Part shown: positions 31,793-42,809 of the stretch, in pieces | Position numbering within the stretch: the first letter of the stretch is position 1 | How the letters are laid out: every line of letters starts with the position of its first letter | Assembly (NCBI GenBank): GCA_030682655.1 | Contig: JAUXNU010000100.1 | Location: forward strand, 1-47,955 | DNA: 47,955 bases | Reading direction: 5' to 3' | Source: Actinomycetota bacterium | Lineage (GTDB): Bacteria > Actinomycetota > Coriobacteriia > Anaerosomatales > JAUXNU01 | Made by a program: the position numbers and the translations under genes | The notes under the pieces: generated by a model | What the model saw: only the letters and a program-made list of their open reading frames with translations | Databases searched by the model: none | What the model was told of the DNA's origin: nothing

Positions 31793-32545
31793 GTGAGTCT
31801 GCTGTCCGACTTCGAAGATCGCATCGGCGGAGCCGTCGAAGGCCTGTTCGCCGGCGCCTTCCGCTCACCGGTCCAGCCGGTTGAGGTCGCAAAGGCGCTC
31901 GCGAAGGCGATGGACGACCGCCGGGTCGTCGGCGTGGGCAAGATCTACGCCCCGACCTCGTTCACGGTGGCGCTCTCGTCGCAAGACACGGAGCAACTCG
32001 GCGCGTTCGCTCCGACGCTGGCCGGGGAACTCGCAACCTACCTCATCGGCCACGCCGACGAAGCGGGCTACACCCTCGCCGCCCGTCCGGCCGTACGTTT
32101 CACGGTGCACGACAACCTGAGGCTCGGGCGCTTCCGCGTGAGCGCCGAGATGGCCGAGGCGTCGCCGCCTGCGACGGCGAATCAGGCCGACAGCTCGATC
32201 GCAGCCTCGCCAGTCGCGACCGTCGGCGTCGGCTCGCCCTCACCACCGGCCGTCCACGCGCTCGCCACAGTCACAGTGTCCGGCGTGCAGCACGACGTCG
32301 CTCTCAAGGGCGACCGGGTGCTCATCGGCAGGCTCGCGACATGCGGAGTCTGCCTTCAGGACGCCAACGTCTCGCGCGAGCATGCCGCTTTCGTGCGCGA
32401 GGGTGCCGACTGGGCAATCGAGGATCTCGGGTCGACGAACGGCACGCTTCTCAACGGAATCCGCACCCCCCAAGCTCGACTCCGCGACGGCGACACGATC
32501 GTCGTCGGCGTCACCGAGCTCACGTACCACGAGCCGAAAGGGTAA
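31793..32545 (+). CDS. fhaA: FhaA: DUF3662 and FHA domain protein
   Basis: The 250-residue protein has an N-terminal DUF3662 domain (1-115: LSDFEDRIGGAVEGLFAGAFRSPVQPVEVAKAL), a linker, and an FHA domain (about 165-245) with LIGR, NVSREHAAF and LGSTNGT, the phosphothreonine-binding loops. In mycobacteria FhaA binds phosphorylated MviN/CwlM and tunes peptidoglycan synthesis. GTG 31793 start. It lies 37 bases after the kinase gene. Confidence 0.94.
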   Translation: MSLLSDFEDRIGGAVEGLFAGAFRSPVQPVEVAKALAKAMDDRRVVGVGKIYAPTSFTVALSSQDTEQLGAFAPTLAGELATYLIGHADEAGYTLAARPAVRFTVHDNLRLGRFRVSAEMAEASPPATANQADSSIAASPVATVGVGSPSPPAVHALATVTVSGVQHDVALKGDRVLIGRLATCGVCLQDANVSREHAAFVREGADWAIEDLGSTNGTLLNGIRTPQARLRDGDTIVVGVTELTYHEPKG

Positions 32546-32547
32546 CG

Positions 32548-32967
32548 ATGGTCGACATCGTCCTTCTCGTGGGCAAGTTCCTGCTTCTTGCGATGGTCTA
32601 TCTGTTCCTGCTCGCGGCTGTACGGGCGGGGGTCGGGCTTGTCGCCGAAGGCGGACCGCGCGCACCCCGGGGGCTCGCGCTCGCGGTGGTCGCCGGGCCC
32701 AAGGAACTCAGGGGCACGAAGATCTCCTTGGCGGGGCCGGTCGTGATCGGCCGATCGCCGGGTGCCGACATCGTGATCGCCGACGACTTCGTGTCGTCGA
32801 TGCACGCCCGGGTCAGTCCCTCGGGAGACGCTGCCGCCATCGTCGAGGACCTCGGGTCGACGAACGGCACGGTCGTCAACGGCCAGGAGATCCGCGGGGC
32901 GATCGAGGTCGTCGCAGGTGACGAGATCGACCTGGGCACAGTCCGCGTCAAGCTGGTGAAGACGTGA
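32548..32967 (+). CDS. fhaB: FhaB (FipA-like): membrane-anchored FHA protein
   Basis: The 139-residue protein has one N-terminal membrane helix (about 5-28) and an FHA domain (about 52-135: VIGRSPGADIVIADDFVSSMHA, LGSTNGTVVNG). It should recruit phosphothreonine-bearing division proteins to the membrane. ATG 32548 is two bases after the fhaA stop, and its stop overlaps the phosphatase GTG by four bases. Confidence 0.94.
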   Translation: MVDIVLLVGKFLLLAMVYLFLLAAVRAGVGLVAEGGPRAPRGLALAVVAGPKELRGTKISLAGPVVIGRSPGADIVIADDFVSSMHARVSPSGDAAAIVEDLGSTNGTVVNGQEIRGAIEVVAGDEIDLGTVRVKLVKT

Positions 32968-34043
32968 GCCCCCGGGCCGGACGCTCCGACTACGCAGGCC
33001 TGTCCGATGTGGGCCGGGTCCGCACGCACAACGAAGACGCGGTGCTGCTAAGCCCGCCCCTCTATGCTGTCGCCGATGGTCTGGGTGGACACCTGGCGGG
33101 CGAGGTGGCGAGCACGCTCGCCATCGAGACGCTGCTCCAGCACGCTCCGCTTCGTGCGGACGCGAAGGCGCTGGGGCGCGCGGCCCGTACCGCCAACAAG
33201 GCCGTGCTCGAGGCCGCGCGAGACGCTGATGCGCGCTCAGGCATGGGCACGACTCTCACCGCCGCTCTCGTCGAGGGAACACGCATCGCTGTGGCCCACG
33301 TCGGGGACAGCCGGGCATACGTCCTGCACAACGAGCGGCTCGAACGAATCACGGAGGACCACTCCATGGTGGCCGACATGATCCGCGCCGGCACACTCAC
33401 CGAGGAGGAGTCTCGCACCCATCCCAACCGCAGCGTCATCACCCGTGCGCTCGGCTCAGACCCGAACATGTACGCCGACACCTTCGAGGTGGACGCCTCG
33501 CCCGGTGACCGGCTCATTCTGTGCTCGGACGGCTTGACATCGATGCTCACCGACCCTCAGATCGCAGAGATCGTGAACTCCTACCGCGACCCCGAGGTCG
33601 CCGTACGCTCGCTCATCGACGCTGCCAATGCGGCCGGAGGCACCGACAACATCTCGGTCATCGTCGTGGAGATCCGCAGCGAGCACTACGAACCGACGGC
33701 GGGGCGTCGGCGGGGCGCGCTCTGGGTTTCGGGTGTCGTGTGGGTCTTCGCCGCGATCGCGCTCGTGCTCGTCGCGGGGTTCGGCGCCATGCGCTACGCG
33801 CAATCCCGCGCCTACGTCATCTCCGAAAGCGGCTCCGTCGTGCTCTATCGCGGAGTCTCCGGCGATTTCGCCGGAGTATCGCTGCGCTGGCTCGAAGAGG
33901 AAACGACCATCACCGCGCGCGCGCTGGGTCCGGTGACCTCCGCCCGCCTTCTGCAGGGAGTGCCGGTCGACGGGGTCGCCGCAGGGATGGCGCTTCTCGA
34001 CGAGTACCGCGCGCAGGTCGCCACCGAACCCCCGTCCTTCTAG
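32964..34043 (+). CDS. pstP: PP2C-type Ser/Thr protein phosphatase (PstP)
   Basis: The 359-residue protein has a PP2C catalytic domain (about 8-238) with RTHNEDA, VADGLGGH, VAHVGDSRAYV, SDGLTSML and GGTDNISVIVV. These carry the Asp residues of the metal centre. One membrane helix (about 252-272) and an extracytoplasmic domain of about 85 residues follow, as in mycobacterial PstP. It should reverse the phosphorylation set by the two kinases of the operon. Confidence 0.96.
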   Translation: MSPRAGRSDYAGLSDVGRVRTHNEDAVLLSPPLYAVADGLGGHLAGEVASTLAIETLLQHAPLRADAKALGRAARTANKAVLEAARDADARSGMGTTLTAALVEGTRIAVAHVGDSRAYVLHNERLERITEDHSMVADMIRAGTLTEEESRTHPNRSVITRALGSDPNMYADTFEVDASPGDRLILCSDGLTSMLTDPQIAEIVNSYRDPEVAVRSLIDAANAAGGTDNISVIVVEIRSEHYEPTAGRRRGALWVSGVVWVFAAIALVLVAGFGAMRYAQSRAYVISESGSVVLYRGVSGDFAGVSLRWLEEETTITARALGPVTSARLLQGVPVDGVAAGMALLDEYRAQVATEPPSF

Positions 34044-34051
34044 GGGACTCG

Positions 34052-36784
34052 ATGCGAAGCCGCCGCAACACAGAACTCCTGCTCCTCCTCGCGGCCGCGC
34101 CGGCCGTGGTCCTGGTGTTCGCCCTCGTGCACGGACACGCGCAGTCCACTCTCACCGCCCGCGACTTCGCGGTACCCGTCGGACTGATCGCAGCTTTCGC
34201 CGCCGCCCACCTCGCGATACGCCGCCTGGCGCCCGCCTCCGATCCGGTGCTCCTACCGATCGTTGCCGTGCTCTCGGGCATCGGCCTGGCAGTCGTCACC
34301 CGTCTCGACTCAACGCTCGCAGCAAGCCAGGTTGTTTGGGTGTTCGGCGGCGTTGCCGCAATGGTGGCCACACTCGTTGCGGTTCCCTCGCTCGAGCGAA
34401 TCGCGCGTTACAAGTACACCGTCATGCTTTCGGGCCTGGTGCTTCTGCTTCTGCCCGCGTTCGTCGGCCGAGAGGTCAACGGCGCCAAGCTTTGGCTGCG
34501 CATCGGAAGCCTGTCCTTCCAGCCCGCCGAGATCGCCAAGGTGCTCATCGTGCTCTTCCTTGCCGCCTACCTCGCCGAGAACCGCGAGGTGCTGTCGGTC
34601 TCCACCCGACGCGTCCTTGGCATGTGGCTTCCGCCTGCGCGGCAGCTCGGACCCCTCGTGATGATGTGGGCGATCTCGCTCGTCGTGCTGGTATTTGAGA
34701 AGGACCTTGGCTCGAGCCTGCTGTTCTTCGGCCTGTTCCTTGTGATCGTATACGTCGCCACGGGTCGCGTGGCCTACGTGTTGGTCGGCATCGTGCTGTT
34801 CGCGATCGGCGCTACGGGCGCCTACTTCGCGTTCGGCCACGTACAGACGCGCGTCGCGATCTGGCTCGACCCCTTCGCCGATGCTGCAGGCCAAGGCTAC
34901 CAACTCGTCCAGTCGCTGTTCGCTCTGGCGGCGGGACGTATGACGGGGGTCGGCATTGGCCGAGGATTCCCCGGGCGTATCCCCTTCGTCGAGACCGACT
35001 TCATCTTCGCCGTCATCGGGGAGGAACTCGGTCTGCTCGGCGGTGCCGCGCTCATCATCGCCTACCTGGTGTTCTGTATGCGTGGACTTGCCACCGCGGC
35101 AAGAGCTCGCTCCGACATGGCCGCTTTCGTGGCCGTCGGCCTCGTGGGCGTGTTCGCTCTGCAGACCTTCGTCATCATCGGCGGTGTGACCCGGCTCATC
35201 CCGCTCACCGGAATCACACTGCCGTTCGTCTCCTACGGCGGCTCCTCGGTGCTGTCGAACTTCATCCTGCTCGCGCTGCTGCTCCGCGCCGGCGACGCAG
35301 GTACCGGTCGCGAGACGGCGCTGACGACGGCCGATCCTCACGGCGTGCTCGGGCGCGTCGCGCTTTCGCGCAGGCTCTCGCACACGGCCGCAGCCATCTC
35401 GCTGCTCATGGTCGCGCTCGTCGCCAACCTCACCTGGGTGCAGGTCATCAGCGCCGACGCGCTCGCTGCCAACCCGGCCAACACCCGGGGACTGGCGGAG
35501 GAGCAGCGCTCACCACGCGGAACGATCACGACTTCCGACGGCGTCGTGCTTGCCGACGTGGCCAAGGAGGGCTCGCGCTACAGGCGCGTCTACCCTGAAG
35601 GTGACCTCGCGTCGCACGTCCTTGGCTATCACAGCCTGACGTACGGGCGGGCGGGCATCGAAGCCACGATGAACGAGGCTCTGACGGGCAAGCGGGAGTT
35701 CACGACCTTCCAGGACGCGATCGAGGCGGCGGCGGGGCTTCCGGTGCCCGGCAACGACGTGGTGCTCACCATCGACAGCGTGGTGCAGCGCGCGGCCGAG
35801 GAGGCTCTCGGGAAGACGCGGGGCGCATGTGTGGCGATCGATCCGCGCACGGGCGCGGTGCTCGCTATGGCGTCGAACCCGGGCTACTCTCCCGCCGAGG
35901 TCGACACGCGGTGGGAAGATCTCTCCTCGGCAGGGAGCGCACCACTGGTGAACCGCGCGACACAATCGCTGTACCCGCCGGGCTCGACCTTCAAGATCGT
36001 GACGCTGACCGGGGCGCTCGGCGCGGGCATCGCAACGCCCGAGAGCACGTTCTCCGGCAAGTCGCCGATGGAGATCGGGAACGCCCCGGTCACCAACTAC
36101 GGCGGCACGAGCTACGGCACCGTGACTCTCTCGAGGGCCACCAACAGCTCGATCAACACCGTATACGCGCAGCTTGCGGTCGAGCTCGGAGCGCGTGAAC
36201 TCGTTGCGCAGTCGGGCGCGTTCGGCTTTGGTGCCGTACCTCCACTCGAGATACCCGGCAAAGCCTCGCTGATGCCCGATCCGGGTGAGATGACGACGTG
36301 GGAGACGGCGTGGGCGGGCGACGGACAGCCGGTCGGCGAGCACGCGAGCCCGCCCGGGCCCCAGGCGACGATCACGCAGATGGCACTTATTGCCGCGGGA
36401 ATCGCCAACAACGGCGTGGTCATGCGGCCGTACCTGATCGACCACATCGCCGATGAGGCCGGCCTCACGCTCTCGAGCACTTCACCGCAGCCATGGATGA
36501 CCGCCACGGACCCATCGACCGCCGCAACCGTGCGCGCCATGATGATCGACGTGGTCAAACGCGGTTCCGGCGGCGGTGCGGCGATTCCTGGAGTGACCGT
36601 CGCGGGCAAGACCGGAACTGCCGAGGCAGGCAAGAGCCTCGAGACGCACGCGCTCTTCATCGCGTTCGCCCCTGCCGAAGATCCGCAGGTAGCGGTTGCG
36701 ATCATCCTCGAGAATGCGGGCGTCGGCGGCAGGGTAGCGGCTCCAGCGGCTCGCAAGGTATTGGAGGCAGCGCTCAAGCGCTGA
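34052..36784 (+). CDS. Natural fusion of SEDS glycosyltransferase (FtsW/RodA) and class B penicillin-binding transpeptidase
   Basis: The 910-residue protein joins two enzymes normally encoded by adjacent genes. Residues about 1-420 are a SEDS polymerase with some ten membrane helices: REVNGAKLWLRIGSLSFQPAE, EKDLGSSLLFFG, GGVTRLIPLTGITLPFVSYGGSS. A further helix near 445-465 anchors the PBP part (to 910): the SxxK serine is in PPGSTFKI (about 645), the SxN motif in NSSIN (about 700) and KTGTAE near 852. Lipid II polymerisation and crosslinking are therefore covalently coupled. ATG 34052 has AGGGG upstream. No frameshift or stop separates the halves. Confidence 0.96.
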   Translation: MRSRRNTELLLLLAAAPAVVLVFALVHGHAQSTLTARDFAVPVGLIAAFAAAHLAIRRLAPASDPVLLPIVAVLSGIGLAVVTRLDSTLAASQVVWVFGGVAAMVATLVAVPSLERIARYKYTVMLSGLVLLLLPAFVGREVNGAKLWLRIGSLSFQPAEIAKVLIVLFLAAYLAENREVLSVSTRRVLGMWLPPARQLGPLVMMWAISLVVLVFEKDLGSSLLFFGLFLVIVYVATGRVAYVLVGIVLFAIGATGAYFAFGHVQTRVAIWLDPFADAAGQGYQLVQSLFALAAGRMTGVGIGRGFPGRIPFVETDFIFAVIGEELGLLGGAALIIAYLVFCMRGLATAARARSDMAAFVAVGLVGVFALQTFVIIGGVTRLIPLTGITLPFVSYGGSSVLSNFILLALLLRAGDAGTGRETALTTADPHGVLGRVALSRRLSHTAAAISLLMVALVANLTWVQVISADALAANPANTRGLAEEQRSPRGTITTSDGVVLADVAKEGSRYRRVYPEGDLASHVLGYHSLTYGRAGIEATMNEALTGKREFTTFQDAIEAAAGLPVPGNDVVLTIDSVVQRAAEEALGKTRGACVAIDPRTGAVLAMASNPGYSPAEVDTRWEDLSSAGSAPLVNRATQSLYPPGSTFKIVTLTGALGAGIATPESTFSGKSPMEIGNAPVTNYGGTSYGTVTLSRATNSSINTVYAQLAVELGARELVAQSGAFGFGAVPPLEIPGKASLMPDPGEMTTWETAWAGDGQPVGEHASPPGPQATITQMALIAAGIANNGVVMRPYLIDHIADEAGLTLSSTSPQPWMTATDPSTAATVRAMMIDVVKRGSGGGAAIPGVTVAGKTGTAEAGKSLETHALFIAFAPAEDPQVAVAIILENAGVGGRVAAPAARKVLEAALKR

Positions 36785-36884
36785 GAAAGGACCCGATGCA
36801 GGGAGCATCGGCACGGCGCTTTCGGTAGAATGTATCAGGCTGTAGTGGCGATTCGGCCTCTGGGTCCCACAAAGGGAGACGCAC

Positions 36885-38711
<1,827 letters not shown>

Positions 38712-38757
38712 CCCAATCGATCCATCTGCCGCGCCCATCGGGGGAAGGATGGCGACC

Positions 38758-39546
38758 ATGACCAGGCTTCAGCGTCTCTGCGTAGGGGCTCTCGCAGCCG
38801 CGCTCGTTCTCGCCGCGCTTCCCGCCTGCAAGAAGACACCTGCCGAGGAGCCCTCCCCGGCGAGAGAGTCGGCCAGCATAACCGCGTCGGGCTGGGCGGC
38901 TGCAACATCGACGCCGGAACCCGCCACGGCCACCGGCGAGATCACCACGCCCAAGACCGGCACCGCACTGCGCACCGCTCTCATGGATGCCGCCCGCGCC
39001 AAGCTCGGAACGAAATCGCAATTCTACGTCTACCAGCTCTTCGTCCAGGGCAACACCGCCCTCGGTGACATCGAAACGGTGGACGGTGGCGTGCGCTCCT
39101 TCGTCGCGTGGTCGGGCCCCGTGTGGGAAGCCGAATGGAGCGCGACCTACGGCTCGCACGGCGCAAGCACCGGCGACGCTCGCACGACACTCCCCTCTCT
39201 CTCCGACGAGCTGCTGCGCACGCTGAACTGGGATATGCCCAAACCGGCACCTGCCGCTGCAATGAAAGCCAGCCTGTCCGACGAGGTCGTGAAGTGGTCG
39301 AGCAAGCTGATGTCAGGTGCGGGTGCCCCCTACAAGATCGCGGTCGTCAAGGTGGCCCAGGCCAACGACGGCACGTGGTGGGGCCGCGCTATCGTCCAGC
39401 CGATGCCGGGTGGCGGCAACGCGTACGAACCCCTCAACTTCTGGTGCAGCTACGTCGGTGCCGAGTGGACCGGACAGGCGCAGGACCCTGAGCCCCCCGC
39501 GCCTATGACGTACTTCCCGTCAGACGTGATCGACGAGCTGTTCTGA
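38758..39546 (+). CDS. Putative lipoprotein of unknown function
   Basis: The 262-residue product begins with a signal ending LAALPAC (a usable lipobox), then a low-complexity Ala/Thr/Pro linker (about 30-70) and a folded domain (about 75-262) rich in Trp (WSGPVWEAEW, GTWWGRA). ATG 38758 is preferred to ATG 38749 because GGGGAAGG abuts the earlier one. It directly follows pknB and overlaps the next gene by one base (TGATG). Confidence 0.75.
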   Translation: MTRLQRLCVGALAAALVLAALPACKKTPAEEPSPARESASITASGWAAATSTPEPATATGEITTPKTGTALRTALMDAARAKLGTKSQFYVYQLFVQGNTALGDIETVDGGVRSFVAWSGPVWEAEWSATYGSHGASTGDARTTLPSLSDELLRTLNWDMPKPAPAAAMKASLSDEVVKWSSKLMSGAGAPYKIAVVKVAQANDGTWWGRAIVQPMPGGGNAYEPLNFWCSYVGAEWTGQAQDPEPPAPMTYFPSDVIDELF

Positions 39547-40274
39547 TGCCCGACGAGATACATCTGGTACCGGTGTGGCTCGCCGAACCATTCGTGCTGC
39601 TCCGCGAGTTCATCCAGGAGGCGCTTGATCTCACTCTCGTGACGATCGGCGGCATCGAGACGATGGCTGTCCTGCCCTTCCTCCTCGACGACGCCGAGGC
39701 CAGTGCAGGAATCGCCGAGGACGGCTTCGACCGAGCCTACCTGAGCGCGCTCAGCTCGGTGCTTCCACTGGCCCAGCGCGAGCGTGACAGCGACTACCGG
39801 CTCACGCGCGGACACGCGGTCATAACATTGTGGGCGGCGCTGGAGACCTGGCGCGACGATCTCGTCGTGACCTGGCTGCTGCGGGTGCAGCCCGAGCTCC
39901 TTGGCGAGGAGACGGACGTGGAGCCCGATGACCTCGAAACGGCGGCGCGTGTCCGGCTTCGCAACTGGAACCGGGAACTGCGGGCCAACGGCGTCGAGGT
40001 GTTCGAACACATCTTCGCCAAGGTCGGGCTCGACGGAAATGTGCCGGATGAGACGGCGGAGGCATTGCTTGAGATGCGGCAGATCCGGCACGTGTACGCT
40101 CACGGAGGCGGTCGCGCCGATGCCACCTTCCTGGAGCGATGTCCGTGCTTCGAGGTCGCGCCCGGCGAACTGGTGCCGGTGTCGGATTCGCAATTCACGC
40201 GCTATGTCCGCGCCAGCCGCGCCTACACCGACCTCGTGATGTGTCGCGCGATCGCTTCGCTTGGGATCCAGTAG
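39546..40274 (+). CDS. HEPN-like all-helical protein
   Basis: The 242-residue helical protein carries near its C terminus IRHVYAHGG, an R-x4-H motif as in HEPN ribonucleases and HEPN-like adaptors; the rest (ALETWRDDLVVTWLLRV...) is compatible with this fold. There is no membrane segment or signal. Its start overlaps the lipoprotein stop, so it is translated with that gene at the end of the kinase operon. HEPN assignment is by motif only; no partner nucleotidyltransferase is next to it. Confidence 0.6.
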   Translation: MPDEIHLVPVWLAEPFVLLREFIQEALDLTLVTIGGIETMAVLPFLLDDAEASAGIAEDGFDRAYLSALSSVLPLAQRERDSDYRLTRGHAVITLWAALETWRDDLVVTWLLRVQPELLGEETDVEPDDLETAARVRLRNWNRELRANGVEVFEHIFAKVGLDGNVPDETAEALLEMRQIRHVYAHGGGRADATFLERCPCFEVAPGELVPVSDSQFTRYVRASRAYTDLVMCRAIASLGIQ

Positions 40275-40395
40275 CGAGCCGTTCTTCCGCGGCTCTCCAA
40301 GAGCGCGACGACGGCCTGCCACCTGCAGAGGGTATGATGCGGAGAAGGGAAGTCGGCGCGCCATGGACGGACGCGCGCTCAAAGGAGTCCTGCCC

Positions 40396-42771
40396 ATGTC
40401 GCCTGCACGCAGCGAGATACCAAAGGTCCAGCGACCCAGACGAGCCCCCTACTTCCTGAGTTTCGTGTTCATCGCAGCCTGCGTTGTCGGCGCTGCAACG
40501 TGGTACTACGCTGCGCAACGAGGTGAGGTCCAGCGACGGGCCTTCAACGAGATGGAGACGATCGCCGAACTCAAGGCGCAGAGCGTGTCCAAGCTCATGG
40601 GGAGATACGGAAGCCAGCTGCGCAGAACCGCACGCAGTTCCTACTTCGACGAAGAAGCTCGACTCTACATCGCAGGAGAGCGTGCGCCTTCATCGACCCA
40701 GGCAATGCGCGCGCGGCTGGATCTCGACCTGGGCGAGGGCGGCTTCTACGACATGGCCCTACTTGACCGCGAAGGTGGCGTGCTCGTAAGCGCCACACGC
40801 GGAGGCGACATGGTTCTTGCCCCGCAGGACCATGCCCTCGTGGCCTCTGCCGCCACCCCAGATGAGATCAAGTCGAGCAGCCTCTATCTCGACGCTCAGG
40901 GTCGCCCCATGATTGACCTCATCGCTCCCATCCCCCCCGATCCGGATTCGGAAGACGGCGAGCCACCCGGATTCGTGCTCGCCCGCGTGGATCCAGCCGA
41001 GGAGCTCTATCCGACGCTTCTCACGTGGCCCGTACCCAGCGAGACCGGAGAGACGCTGCTGGTACGGCGCGACGGAGACCAGATCGCGTACCTGAGCGAG
41101 CTCAGGCACCGCAAGGGAACCGTCCTCAAGCTCGCGCTGCCTGTCACTGTCGAAGCACTGCCGGCAGCGCGCGCGGTCCTTGGCGACTTGGCCCCGGCGG
41201 AAGGGACAGACTACCGCGGCGAACACGTCATCGCTGCGTCAGGAGCAGTGTCCGACCTGCCATGGTGGGTGATCGCAAAGGTTGACGCGGCCGAAGTCTA
41301 CGGGCCTTTGCGCACCCTCGGGATTACTACCGTGCTTATCGTGACCGGCCTGACGCTCACCGCCGGGGCAACCACGAGTTGGCTGTGGAACCGCCAAAAC
41401 ACGCGGTCCTACCAGTCTCTTCTCGAATCAGAGGGAGCCCGGGCCCACGCGGAGGATGCGCTTGCAGAGAGCGAGGAGCGGTACCGCCTCGCGGTGGAGT
41501 CGACCTCCGACGCTCTTTGGGACCTCGACGTCTCCACGGGCAACATGGTCGTCAGCTCCCGCTACTACACGATGCTCGGGTACGAGCCCGATGAGTGGCC
41601 GCCCACGATGGATGCGTGGCGTGGGCTCGTCCACTCCGAGGATCTGGCCTACGCGGAGAGCGCTCTCGAAACACTCTCCCGGGGAGCGTCGTTCGTCGCG
41701 GTCGAGTTCCGGCTGCGCGAGCAAGGTGGTGCTTGGCGGTGGGTTCTGTTGCGCGCCAGCGTGGTCGAGCGCCGCGAGGACGGGACACCCGTGCGAATCA
41801 TCGGCACGCATGCCGATATCTCGGAACGCAAGGCGCAGGAAGATGAGCTGGCCCAGCATCGCACGCAACTCAAAGGCCTGGTGAGGCAGCGGACCGAGGA
41901 ACTCGAAGCGGCAATGGAGCAACTGCAGGCTGCCAACGAAGAGCTGGCGGCGGTGAACGAGGAGCTCGATTCCTCAAACTCAGAGCTCGATTCGGCGAAC
42001 GATGAGCTCCAGACATCCAACGCGGAACTCGAACGACTGAATGCCGAGCTGAAGCAGGCGAATCAGGCGAAGAGCTCGTCCCTTGCCAACATGAGTCACG
42101 AACTGCGCACTCCGCTCAACTCGATCCTCGGCTTCACGGGTATCATTCTCCAGGGCTTGGCCGGACCGCTCACCGACGAGCAGCACAAACAGCTTGAGAT
42201 GGTCCAACATTCGGGCAGGCACCTTCTGGCGCTCATCAACGACATCCTCGACCTGCAGCGGGTCGAGGCAGGACTCACGATCGCCCATTCCCGGGATTGC
42301 ATGGTCCACGACCTGGTCGTTTCCCTCGTCGACACGATTCGCCCTCTCGCCGAGGAGAAGGGGCTCGAGGTCCAGATCGACCTCTCCGACGCCCCCGAGC
42401 ACATGGTTGTCGACAGCCGGGGCCTGGAGCAGATCCTGCTCAACCTCCTCGGAAACGCGGTCAAGTTCACCGAACGCGGCGAGATCGGCTTGAGGGTGTG
42501 GTCGATCGATTCCCTCGTTCGCTTCGCGGTGTGCGACACGGGCCCGGGCATACCCGTCGAGAAGCAGGACGCGGTCTTCGGCGAGTTCATCCAGCTGCCC
42601 TCCGACGATGAACTCAGCCCGACAGGCACCGGTTTGGGTCTGTCGGTTTCCCGGCATCTGGCAAGAGACCTCGGCGGTCGGGTCGAGCTGGAGAGCACGC
42701 CTGGCGAGGGCTCGACGTTCACGCTGGTGCTGCCGCTCCAAGCCGATGAGGGCCACAGAGTGCGCGCCTAG
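40396..42771 (+). CDS. Membrane sensor histidine kinase (Cache-like, PAS, long coiled coil, HisKA-HATPase)
   Basis: The 791-residue kinase has a first membrane helix (about 17-36), a large extracytoplasmic Cache-like sensor (about 37-310), a second helix (about 315-335), a PAS domain with PAC motif (about 365-490), and a coiled coil (about 495-560) of near-perfect heptads (ANEELAAVNEELDSSNSELD...). HisKA follows with H in SHELRTPLN (about 572), then HATPase boxes NAVKFTERGE, DTGPGIP and GTGLGLS. ATG 40396 follows AAAGGAG. No response regulator gene is adjacent, so it is an orphan kinase. Confidence 0.94.
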   Translation: MSPARSEIPKVQRPRRAPYFLSFVFIAACVVGAATWYYAAQRGEVQRRAFNEMETIAELKAQSVSKLMGRYGSQLRRTARSSYFDEEARLYIAGERAPSSTQAMRARLDLDLGEGGFYDMALLDREGGVLVSATRGGDMVLAPQDHALVASAATPDEIKSSSLYLDAQGRPMIDLIAPIPPDPDSEDGEPPGFVLARVDPAEELYPTLLTWPVPSETGETLLVRRDGDQIAYLSELRHRKGTVLKLALPVTVEALPAARAVLGDLAPAEGTDYRGEHVIAASGAVSDLPWWVIAKVDAAEVYGPLRTLGITTVLIVTGLTLTAGATTSWLWNRQNTRSYQSLLESEGARAHAEDALAESEERYRLAVESTSDALWDLDVSTGNMVVSSRYYTMLGYEPDEWPPTMDAWRGLVHSEDLAYAESALETLSRGASFVAVEFRLREQGGAWRWVLLRASVVERREDGTPVRIIGTHADISERKAQEDELAQHRTQLKGLVRQRTEELEAAMEQLQAANEELAAVNEELDSSNSELDSANDELQTSNAELERLNAELKQANQAKSSSLANMSHELRTPLNSILGFTGIILQGLAGPLTDEQHKQLEMVQHSGRHLLALINDILDLQRVEAGLTIAHSRDCMVHDLVVSLVDTIRPLAEEKGLEVQIDLSDAPEHMVVDSRGLEQILLNLLGNAVKFTERGEIGLRVWSIDSLVRFAVCDTGPGIPVEKQDAVFGEFIQLPSDDELSPTGTGLGLSVSRHLARDLGGRVELESTPGEGSTFTLVLPLQADEGHRVRA

Positions 42772-42809
42772 CGCTCCGCACGACCTCTCGAAAGTGCGGG
42801 ACTCTCTCG

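Noticed and set aside
34310-35383. 357-residue minus-strand frame inside the SEDS-PBP gene
   Set aside because: Its His/Asp/Glu-rich composition is what the reverse strand of a GC-rich membrane-protein gene gives; no start signal.
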